A DNA stretch of 64,000 nucleotides, taken from contig NW_025791658.1 in the NCBI RefSeq assembly GCF_921293095.1, positions 1-64,000 of the forward strand. The letters run 5' to 3'. Under the pieces are notes generated by a model, which saw nothing but the letters and a program-made list of their open reading frames with translations, was not told the origin of the DNA and did no database searches. The first letter of the stretch is position 1. Every line of letters begins with the position of its first letter. Shown here one piece after another: positions 42,573 through 54,500 of the stretch. Made by a program: the position numbers and the translations under genes. The DNA comes from Ischnura elegans. Taxonomy: Eukaryota; Arthropoda; Insecta; Odonata; Coenagrionidae.

Positions 42573-45500
42573 CTGAAACGAAAAGAAACAATAATTAAAG
42601 ATAAAATCATTCTTGGGAGTATAGGTCATATATTTGCAATGCAAAAAAGTTGTTAGCCAACGTTTCAGATTATTAGACATATTTAAATAAATAAAAGATA
42701 GTAGCACTTTTCCATGAGAATTTTTAATGCGTACAACGAGTTTCGGCTCACTGAGCCATCATCTGGTGCAAGACACTTCAGAACATGTGAAAATCCCTTT
42801 TCTACTCTTGAGAAAGTTAGGGGAGGATTTGACATCTTTGAGGGAGGGGGTGGGAATGGGCGTACAGAATGGAGACAGTGGGAAAAGATACAACTACGGG
42901 ATGTGGAGAACCCACGTTGGAAGGAGGACTCTAGTCATAACTGTAAAATATAGTATTCCCGGTTCGAAATGAAAAAGTCGATATTTTGATTTTTGGCCAG
43001 CTTTTTTCGATTTCAGCCCACTGCGTGTCCTTACAACCTTGAACTTGCATTTTATTGCTGCCAAAGACATCTCAATTGTAATTACTAATTAGTAAAAGAT
43101 TTTACTTTTACTAATTTTTACCTGTCCACAGACATCATTGATGATCTTGGCTCTTTCGAAAAACTGAACCAAAATTTTTCTTCCAGCGTTAAAACATTCA
43201 CTAAATCAAGTTTAAACTCAAACAATCCGATATAGCTGGCAATATCTTTCTCTACGCACTGGTTGTTCAGGGCTGCCATCATCTCTTATGAATGATTCCC
43301 CCTTTTTCCTGTGTGTCCACGGACATTGCTTTTTTGGATAGGGAAAATGTTTTTTTATTTCATAATAAATATAGGTTGTTTATAAATGAATATTGGGGTT
43401 TTAACGCTTTATAATAGTTATTGCATTTGTACTTAACAGTTAAAAAATTTTTTATCAAATGAAAGAGCAACGCAAACAGTTTTGTTTTTTAACAGCAATA
43501 CACATGTACGTGAAATGTTTCCGCCGCGATCCACTAGGAAGCGGTAGTAGCAAACGGCAACTAGTGAAAAGAAAGCGTTTTGTATTTTACAGTTTGCAAA
43601 GACTGAATCTGTAGTTGCTGTGCAAAGTGTGTTGCCCAGTAACTACAGATACGGACATGAGTGTTTGCATGTCCACTGAAGTGAAAGGTCGATTCATCAC
43701 TGAAGACAACATGATCCAGAAAATCATCGTTGTCATGAAACAACATTTCCATGGCAGGTAATTCGTGGTCTGTAGGCTTTAGAGCCTGTAATAACTGTAA
43801 CCAGTAAGGACGTAGTTGTAAGCGTTTCCTTAAAACTTTCCAAGCAGTCGACACAAGAATTTCTAATTCATGACTGGCCTTCCAAACTGATTTCTTTGGG
43901 CTACGAGTGAGCGACTATCTCACTCGCTCAACAGTCTCTTCGCTAACTCTTGGTCGTCCCGTGCTCTTCCCTTTACAAAGGCAGCCTGTATCTTCAAACT
44001 GATGATACCATCTACGGATGTTATTGTCACTTAGAGGATCGAAACCGAATTTAATGCGGAACGCACGTTGCACAGATTCAGTCTTTGAAAACTGTAAAAC
44101 ACAAAATGCTTTCTGTTCACTAGTTGCCATCTTTGCTACTACCGCTTTCTAGCGGATCGCATTGAAAACATTTCACACATACATTGTTGCTAAAATAAAA
44201 AAAATTGAGTTGCTCTTTCATTTGACATATAATATATAACTGTAAGTGTAATGTAATATACATTATATAGTGTTAAAACCTCGATATTCATTTATAAACA
44301 ACTGGTATTGTGAAATAAAAGTATCCCAAAAAGACTATTTCAGAGTGTTTACATCATTGTAACTTGCTTAATGATAGATTTTATATTTAATTATTTAGTA
44401 AAGGTTGTTAATCAATAAACACCTCTTCGAAAATCTATGAGGAACTGTCCACGGATATAACGAATAGTCAGTGGACATTAAATTTGGGGAATACAGTGGA
44501 ACCTCGTTAAAGCGAGTACCGGCTATAACGACACCCCCGCTATTACGAGAGATAGCCGATACACCGTCAATTGACCCTGTAATAAGAGTGTTAAAAAATT
44601 CGTTTTTACGAGACCCTTTCGGTGTTGGCTCTCGCCATAGCGAGGGTTTCACCGCCGGAAGACTTTCATCAAGACTCCTTAACCTCTGTAATTGCTAGCG
44701 ATCTGTTAGAAATGAAGTTAATGGAGTGCTCAGCCTCAAATTTATGCGGTAAACTGTCGTTCAATAAATATAATGATTGACGAAACAATGCTTTGCATGA
44801 TTTTTATTCAGTGCGGCGCTTATAAATTGTTAGAATAATTGGTCGTTATTTGAGTAAGGAAATTTAGTGATGCAAAAAAACATCGCCTTTCGTCTGGATT
44901 TATGCTTACGTTTATCGGATAGATGTTTATCTGTCGCAGCACCACTCCTGTTCCTGTATATCTGTTCGCAACAGGTATGTTGTCTATTATTTGCTCCACC
45001 TCCGGTAAAGCGACAATTCGATATAGCGAGTGTTTATTAGTGCACCGTGGGGTGTCGTTATATCGAGGTTTCACTGTATAATGTTTTTTCTTTGCTATTT
45101 TGCAACTAAAATTAGTAAAAGAGTACACAAGATAATATGCCACTATATTTTTGCTTTACCAGGATTGGTTGATTTATATTGCAGTCTATGGACATAATTT
45201 TGTACGATTGTGGGAAAATGACCCGAGTGTACTTTGGCATGGCACAGTTAAAGGTTTAGCAAAGTTTTCATAAAAAAATTAATAAAGATTCTTCTTTTAA
45301 CTACAGTAAAACCTCTATGTAGGGAACGGAACCTCTTTACATCATAAACCTCCATACTTCATACCACCCCAACGGCACCGTCTGATTTACATGTACAGGC
45401 GGTCCCCGACTTTCGTACACAATGCGTTCCCGAAAACTTGTACGAAAGTCGAATGTACGAAAGTCGAACCATTGACTTCCATACTAATTAGGGGTTACGT

Positions 45501-48500
45501 TCCAAAAGAGCGGAATATACGTACAACAACCTTTTTTTTCACGGAATTCATTTCAATTGACTTAATTTTAATAATATGTCAATAAAACTCCTCAAATCAT
45601 CTAATTTCATTCGAAAATACGCAGAAAATGCAAATAAAAGTTAAAAAAACAAGAACTCCGTTGGCTATCGAGTAAAACTTCCTCTTGGCGTTGAAGTTGA
45701 CGTTCCACTTATTACGTCCACTATAAATGAAAAGACATATCAAGAATCATAACAAAATGTAGTTGTTGAACCCGCACTCTGGATACCATTTAATTTTTAC
45801 ACCAAAATTCGACATTCGGTAGGTGACATTTGTGATCGCGTATATTTCGCACGTTATTCAAAAAGACAAACGGAATTCGGGTGATATTTCGCGCAATATC
45901 GTTGCTGAAGGTGCACATGAATTAAACAGCACTCAAACGAAAAAACACAATTAGAAAGAAGGTCTTACTAGTTTTATTGAAAGCTATTTGCGATGATGTC
46001 TAGTCAACTTCTTTTGAAAAATATCTCCAATGAAGGCTTTCTTCTTCTCTTGATAAAGGAGCCTATTGCAGGCAGTCTCTCTCCCAAATAAATCACCTAG
46101 ATTAGAGTCAGCTACCAACAATTCCCTTCATTATATACGTTCGTATTGTTCGCATATATTGCCATTTGAAACAATTGAATGTTGGGATGCGCAATAAACA
46201 TTGCGGGAATTTTAAAAAATTACAGACCAACGTCCGAAAGTCCGAGTTTAGCGTACCAAAGTCAAGTAATTGGTGTCAATTTTGAACGTACGAAAGTGCG
46301 AATTGTACGAAAGTCGAGTGTACGAAAGTCGAGGACCGCATGTAAATTTAATGGCGAACCTCCTTGTAGTGAACCTCTTTATCTCATAAAACCTCCACTT
46401 ATCATACCAAGGAGACACCCCTGAGACTGCCTAACTACCTCTCACAGTCGCGCTATCACTTGGGGAAATATGGAACTAACTGCGCTGTCGGCGGCGGTAT
46501 ATGCTTTCGACAGCGCAGTTAGTACCATATTTCCCCTAGTGGCAGCGCACTGTGCCCAGAGTTGTGTTTGAGGGGTGGAAGGGGTGAAAGCGGAATCTCA
46601 GGCAACAATCCCGAGCCTGAATATGTCGGGATATTAGCAACCGGTATGTAAGGACCATGGTTATGACTAGAGATACGTGAAAATCACACTTTCATTTTTA
46701 CTTTATCGCACTTTCAATAACAGTTTATCACATTTTGTAGTGTCTATTTTTGTATTTTCACAATGAAGTAGATGACGATAAAATGAAACACAGTTATATG
46801 ACAAAATATACAATATTTTAAATAACTATGTTGTAAAGCAATAATAAATTCAGGAATAAGACATATTGAGTGGCGAAGGTGTAGCTTGCCCGCGCCCACT
46901 TGCAGTTCGTGGCCACATTAGGGTCCCAGCCAACTGGCAGCTGGCCAGTCGCTCACATGCTTTAAGCAGTGAGTGTCGGCAGGGCATTTAAACTCCGCTC
47001 GGCACAAAATGTACGAATTTAACCGTCGAAAAGGGAAATTTGCGTAAAAATATCACCAAAGTCCAGTCATCGCATTGCGTAAAAATATCATAAATTTGTG
47101 TAAAAATATCGTAAAAGTCCAGTCATTGCGTTGCATAAAAATATCATAAATTTGCATAAAAATAACATAAAAGTCCAGTCATCGCATCTATGTCGCATTT
47201 ATTTGTGCTCGTCGCATTTGCGATTTTCACGCATCTCCACCTATAATTCTTCCCCTCCCCCCACTCCTACATCCTTCCCCTCCCCCCACTCCTACGGACT
47301 AGTCCGTCATTACCTCAGTCATCAACAACCTTCCGTTACTCCCGACCAATTGATTACAAATCAAATTCAGTCTTTGCAAACTGTAAAGCACACAACGCTT
47401 TCTGTTCAGTAGTCGCCTTCTTTGCTACCACCACTCTCTAGCGGATCATGGCGGAAACATATCACGTACATGCGCATTGTTGAAAAAAAAAAAAATTGAG
47501 TTGATCTTTCATTTGACACATAATATATAACTGTAAGTGTAATGTAATAAACATTATAAAGCATTAAAACCACGATATTCATTTATAAACACCTGGTATT
47601 ATGAAATGAAAGAATCCCAAAAAGACTATTTTGGAAAGTTTATATCATTTTAACTTGTTTAGTGATAGAATTTATATAGGTTATTTTACCATGGTTATGA
47701 CCATTACAGGGCAGTGAACCACACGGTCACGTACCTGTAGTGAGATCGGAACGACCAGCTCGAGGCGAACTCCTTCTCGCACACGTCGCACTTGTAGGGT
47801 CGTCGCTCGAGGTGGACGAGGGCGTGGTGCTTGCGCCAGTTGGCCATCGAGGCGAGCATGGTCCCGCAAACCCCGCATTTGACGGGCGTGTCCCTCTCGT
47901 GCGACTTGACGTGGTTCAGGTACGTGCGCTTCTGCGCAAACGCCTTTCCGCACTGCTCGCACTTGTGCTGGCGCTCCTCCAAGTGGATCTTTGCGTGCTC
48001 CTTGGCCGTGCCGCTCTGCGTGAAGCGCTTGCCGCAAACGTTGCAGACGTGCGGCTTGTGTCCCGTGTGGATGCGCACGTGGACGCTCAGGCCCGAGTGG
48101 GAAGCAAACGGCTTGTTGCAGAACTTGCACCGGTACGGCTTCTCACCTGGACAACGACGGTCATAAATACAATTAAACATATTCACCCGTTTGATCATGC
48201 ATTTAAGTAAACATGGTCTCTGCCTCCATGATTAAAACACAAATGGTAATTTCCACACTATTTAATTCATCACTCAACGACCAACCATGGTTTCAACACG
48301 TACTATTCGTAGATCCGTAGGCTGTATTCACAGATTTCCGCTAAAATACGCTAGTGGGGCGACTAACTTAGTCGGCGACTAACTTAGTCGGCTACTAAGA
48401 CCTTTAAGTCGCCTACTAAGACATGGTATTCATAGATTCTTTCGAGTGAGCCACTAGGAGCTACTAACTTAGTATGCTACTAGCCAGTTCGGCAGCCGAT

Positions 48501-51500
48501 ACTCGGTAGTGCTTTCTGTTCAACCCGCTAGGCTAAGCTTGACAACACTGCATCCGACTCATCCTCAGCGCAGAAAATTTGTAAAACCATCAAACAAAAG
48601 AAATTGATTCAGCAAAATGCATCGAAATTTCTTCTTTATAATGGATAATTCGATGTGATATCGCATAGCAGATATATTTTTATACTGCTGTACACACAAA
48701 TTATGCTATAACATTGGGAAAGGATACATTTATGAGTACTACAGAAGCATTTGTATGCTTGAGATGCAGTTATTCTTGTACAAACGGAATGTATTCATTG
48801 ATGATATACATTGCATATTTTTTTGCACTTCCGATATTTGTTTTCACTAGTGTATGCGTTATGAGTATGGCAAAACATAACTTGTAACGTCAGTATTATA
48901 CACATGTATATTCGAGAAGCAGAAATACACCTCAATGCAATATTCAGTAGAAACAAAAAATTTTACAATGCAGAAATGAATCGTAAAGAAAATAATGTTA
49001 AGGTAAATCTGTGAATAAAAACACAACTCTTTTCAGCTAAGAGCAACAGACATGTGAATCACTCCCAGCTTTTTATAAATAATTGCTTCAATGCGGTAGA
49101 GGAGTTAAAATTCCTAGGAATTCATGAGGATCAGCACCTGAAGTGGGATACACATGTCACAAAATTGTCCAAAAAGTTGAACTCAGTGTTTTATCTTGTA
49201 TCTGTTTTGAAGCAAACTGTCAGCCTAAATGTGCTCAAATCTCTGTACTACGTACGATATCTTCTATTCCCTCTAATGGCGTCATACTCTGGGGAAATTC
49301 CTCTAGAGCAAAGAGTATATTCTTAATTCAAAAAAAGTTAATTAGGTCCATGTGTAACGAGTCTTATAGGGCACATTGTAAACCTCTTTTTCAGAGACTG
49401 GGAATTCTAACTTTTCATTCTGTGTGTATTTATAATGCTGTGCTGTATATTAGGAAACACCAAACTGATTTTAAAACAAATAAATTTTACCATTCATATA
49501 AGACAAGAAATTGTGATGAGGTGTATGTTTTAATGCCAAACCTAAGTGCAACTTTGAAAGGGCCCCGTGAAATGTGTGTAAAGTTGTATAATAATCTGCC
49601 ACTAAATATAAAAAAAGGAAAAAAGATTTTTGGTGTTCAAAAAACAAGTTAGCTCTTATCTTCTTGATAAATGTTTTTACTCTGTAAATGACTATCTTGC
49701 ATCTAAACATTAGATTGTAGTTATGTATATATATTTTCCATGACGTGCCCTATGTACTTACTTTGGTCTATCTTTTGTATTGTATCTTTTGGGCAAAGAA
49801 ATCTATTCTATTCTAATGGTAATTTCCACACTATTTAATTCATCACTCAACGACCAACCATGGTTTCAACACTTAGTGTCATTTTTAAGGAGACCTTGAA
49901 AATGACACTAAGTGTTGAGACCACGGTCGGTCATGGAGTGGTGAATTAAATAGTGTGGAAATTACCATTTGTGTTTTTATCATGGATACAGCAAACTTCC
50001 ACAAAATCAAGCCCGAAATGATTTTATAGTCTCTGTCACAGGAATTTGTTGCAGAGCAACTCGTAAATTATTTTATTTATTTATTAAGATCAACAGGATA
50101 AATCCTTTACAAAAAATGTTAAGTCAATCTAAATGCAAATAAAATATATAAGATAAAAAAATATATGTTCACTCAATTTAAAGTAAGAATATATAGACCA
50201 TTAAAAATTTAACAATGAATGTACACTGCACTTGACACTCTTACAGTAATAAAATTACACCTAAAAATACAATACTTCACAATGAGACACATTAAATCTG
50301 GCTATAACCAGACTTAAGATAGTGACAATCATAATTAAAGTTAATTCACCTGTGTGATCATATATTGAAGTAAGCAAAGGCTTTGTCATAGAAACTCGTA
50401 GCAGCACAATGAATTAAGAACTACTCGATATTAAGGCTGTTTTACACGGGGCACAGAATTGCGCAGGTTAGAACTGCATTCATTTCTAAAATGGCGTGGA
50501 TTGTCGACCGGACGGCGGCCGGATGGAAAAACAATGAGGCCCGGCCTCGAAGTCGCTTGGCCCTGAGGCCGGACCTCATTGGATTCCCATCCTGCCGACG
50601 ATCCACGTCAAGGAATCGCCACACACTGTCAGTCCTGTCAGTCAGTCCAGGACTGAACAGTCCATTACAGTGAGGCCAAACTGAACGTGTGTGGTAGGCC
50701 TTGCTGGATCGGTACGAGGTCGTATGATGTAATTATTGTAACAGGCTCTATAAATAGCATGAAAGAATACATGTAAGTGTTCCAATACACTGATAATGGT
50801 GCTTTAAACCTAAAAGGTGTACCACTGAGCTGTGCCAAGAGTTAATAATGTATTTTCACATCTGTGCCTTGAACCAGGAGGTCACCTCACGGAGAATAAC
50901 TGGGAAGGGGGTAAAAAAGGAAACTACACGGGTGAAATCAAATAAACCTCGCCACCCTCTGGCGAGTGTTTGATAATGTAATTACAACAAAAAGTAAGTG
51001 ACCGTGGTAGTGGTGGTGTAGGTGGTACGAAAAAGAGGGGCGGTTAAGGAGGGGAAAGGTTCACACCAGGCGGCGGGGATGACTGGGCGACAGCAGGGCC
51101 GCGCTACAACGACCGGCACAAGTCAAGATCTGGAAAAAACAGTGGCCTCTCGTCCTCGGGAAGGCTTTATATAAGCCCCCCCAAATTGTCGGTGGGGGGG
51201 GGGGGGGGGGAGCAAGCTGGCTCTACTGCCATCGTCCAGGCACGAGCTTGTTTGCCACCAGTCGCCCGCCCAGGCCCACCTCGAGCCAGCATGCACGGCT
51301 CAGCCTGTTAGGCACATTGCGCCTGAACTCAGCAATTCTAATATTGCACATGACAAAAGGTTAAGGTCGATTGCGTGTGCCAGTGACGGTGTGTTGCGGA
51401 TTGATGAAGTTGGGCCATCGCGAACTTTGTCAATTGTTTTCTCATGACAGAGTGTGGTGCAAATTTTTCCTACCTAATGCATCTATAGTCCAGCTGGCAA

Positions 51501-54500
51501 GAGCCTTTTAACACGTTGCGTACTGGGGTATTTAAATTCCTAGGAACTGGGAATTCTGGGTGGAGGTGTTGAGATTGGAAATATGTGCCTATTAGGGCGT
51601 AATGCCTTTGGTTTAAACATGGTTAAAAAGCTAATTTTTAGAATATAACTTTACCCAATCAAACATTATGATGCATCAATTCATTATGAATAACGAATAA
51701 CAACTGAAAACGTCCTAATGAAAATGTATTGTACGCTTTAAAATTTTTTAGGTTGACACTCCTAAATGATGAGAATCTTCGTCATCCATCCGGAACGTTC
51801 GGGAAAAAAAATGACGAGAATTCTCGCCATCCGTACGCAACGTGTTAATACTTTTTCAATGCGACGCTTCCCTTTCCCTCTTCATTGACAATATTACGAG
51901 CTGTGCACTTTCTAACGAATGCGGAATTCTCCTCTTTGCAGACGACTGCAAAATATTAAAAAGAGTTGAGAATACTACGGACTCTCAGTCTTTGCCTTCT
52001 TCCCTTCATTCCTTCGAGGCCTGGTGCCTTCAGTGGCAACTCAAAATTAATACAAGAAAATCGAAATACATACATACCTTTTCCTTTAAAATGCACAGTC
52101 AATCCTAATGAATATACTATTTTTAATGAAATTGTTCCGATAGATTCCGCCATCTATGACCTGGGTGTTACTTCCGACCCCAAACTAACTTTTTTTCCGC
52201 ACCTCAACAAAATGAAATCCAAGGCCATGTCAGTCGTGGGAGTTATTTATTGACTCACCGCTGTTAATCATGTTATCGCTGCTAAAAAAGATCGCAGATG
52301 GGAAAAGAAAGTTCTTAATGAAAAATAAAAAACTGGAAAAAAATAAAAAATATCATAAAACATGCCTACATAACAATAGACTGATTGACTAACGTAAATG
52401 ATGAAAGTAGCGAGAAATTAAAGTGAAATTTTGGATCATCCGTGATTTCCAATAGGGTGGTTTCCTATTATTTTTTTATTACCTAAATCGAAAGATTATT
52501 ACTCCTGGAGTACGCATTTCACGCTTTTAGATTTTTAAATGACGATATCTATTTTTCGCGATTAAATGAAAAGTGAAAATTTTCAAGCACGCGAAAACGC
52601 GACGCTTAAGTATGAATATCGGGAAGTCTCTCCGCGTGACGCATTTCTGGTTCCCCCTCCCGCCCTGCGAGGTGACCTTGAGGCGAGGCTTAGCGCTGAT
52701 ACGACGCAGGCTGCTAGCGGCTAGCCTAGTACCCTGCTGGCTGGTAGCGCTTGGCTTAAATAAGGATTATTAATAACTTATCAAACGAGGAAAACTTTCC
52801 GACCTTAGCCAGTTTTAATAAGTGATTGTTAATACATGTTTCCCTGAGCTCTGCGCCTCATGCATGCATTGGTAATCTCAGACGACATATAACTCCTATC
52901 TTCTCGTATAGAAACTAGGTCCCTGTGACGTCACGTGGAGTGGCATCGCATGGGCGCCAATCTGGCCCTTTTCAAATGAGGATAAAAATTGACCATTGCC
53001 ATTCGTCTAAACCGGTATTTCAAAAACCAAATAATTTGTGTATTATGAATACACACTAATGGTGGGTAACGAATCGCAATCAATGTCTTTCGTTTTCTTT
53101 GATGAAGGAAACTACCCTATTATTTGTGCCGCCCCTCCCCCATCATCTGCACACCACTAAGACCCTGATGCCGTGATAGCTATTTTCACCGGTTGCATTG
53201 CGTTGGTTAAGTTGTGTGCGGAAAACATTTAGTGGCGTTTAATATGGATAACAAATACTGCGGATGATACGTTGTAATTCATGAGAGTGTATAGTAACAA
53301 AAATGTGCATTCTGTTCTAATACAAATACAATAATTCACTGCAGGCAGCACAAGAGGTAACATATTGTCTGGCTTACTCCAAATCATTGGAAGAATAAAC
53401 TGCATTAACACCTAGGGATTTTATGAGCCCCTATGATGTCAATTACGAAGTATAGGACTTGCTTTGAATGGTTGGGAACCAAATGAGTCTAGACGTGAAG
53501 TATTACCCTAATGTAAAAGGCAAGGTTCTGTGATAGATTCTGACAGATATGTACTGATGCTTAGTAAAAGTCTTGATTGGGCAAGTTCCATAAGGAAGTT
53601 CCTTTACCGCTTCACGGAAATTAAGGATCCAATTGCACTCCACGCCTATTTCTCAACGATTGTCCTTCCCATAGTTTTGTATAGCTCCCCAATTTGGTCC
53701 ATGTCAGCCCCTGCTAACCTAAAATCCCTTGATTGCATCCCCCACTTCTTTGCCAAAATAGTTAGGCATAGAGTCCCTCACTTACACAATGTGTCCTCTG
53801 ATGCTGTATTGTCTTCTCTTCCCTTGTCTAATCTGCAGAATCTCAGACTTAAAACGGACTTCAACTTTCCACACAATATCTTGAACTCGACTTTTGACTT
53901 CCCTGAGCTCCTCTCTCTCTTGAATTTTAGAATACCGGCTCGTTCCACCTGCTTTCTCTCCCTACTCCACCTGCCTGTTATTCCCAGAATCTCCCTGACC
54001 AAGCGCTCACCCTTATATCGCCTCTCCTCCCTTCTAAATTCGCTCCCTCCTTCCATATATCCTTTTTACATGTCACGCAAAAAATTCACCGCACAAGCTC
54101 TGACCCATGTGTCTGCTAATTGAATGCTATACTTCCCTGCCGGTTAATTCTTTGTTTGTTTTTATGTTGTTATTGTATTGTGTCCAATTCATGCCATTGT
54201 TAAAAATTTCACCGTAAATTGGCTTCACGGCTGTATGTGAAATTTACTTAAATAAATAAAATAAAAATCCTCGAGAACAGAGTGAATTTTGATTGATTTT
54301 TTTTCTGAATCGATGCACAGATTTTACACAAATCATATTTTTTGTGTTTGGGATTAATTTTTATTGTGATAGAAGGTTATGATTCACATTTTTTTGGTAT
54401 CTTATGATTCTCCATGAAATTTGGAACATTTGAATTAATTTAGAAGCCTCTAGCTTCAAAATTGTTGATTTGTCATGTAAAAACGAGAATTCATGGACGA

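Larger units (their letters stand above)
48242..49872. repeat. 58-bp direct repeats flanking a 1.5-kb insertion
   Basis: 48242-48299 and 49815-49872 are identical (AATGGTAATTTCCACACTAT ... TTTCAACAC). The interval 48300-49814 holds a TIR element and a LINE fragment, and ends in a TATTCTATTCTA tail. Confidence 0.88.
51849..53205 (+). pseudogene. LINE RT fragment, interrupted by a pogo-like piece and an AATAGGG MITE
   Basis: RT motif box [15 protein letters not shown] is followed by a [12 protein letters not shown] segment and [14 protein letters not shown] after frameshifts. After the interruption (about 52272-53140) it continues with [13 protein letters not shown]. The TTAA MITE cuts its 5' side. 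Confidence 0.8.

Noticed and set aside
42306-42707. 133-codon minus-strand open frame over the last ZNF-4 exon
   Set aside because: Wrong frame; the finger is encoded in another frame entered by splicing at 42572.
47681-48210. Long open frames on both strands overlapping the ZNF-4 central exon
   Set aside because: They are shadows of GC-rich zinc-finger coding sequence; only the minus frame with CxxC-H-H spacing and matching splice sites is real.
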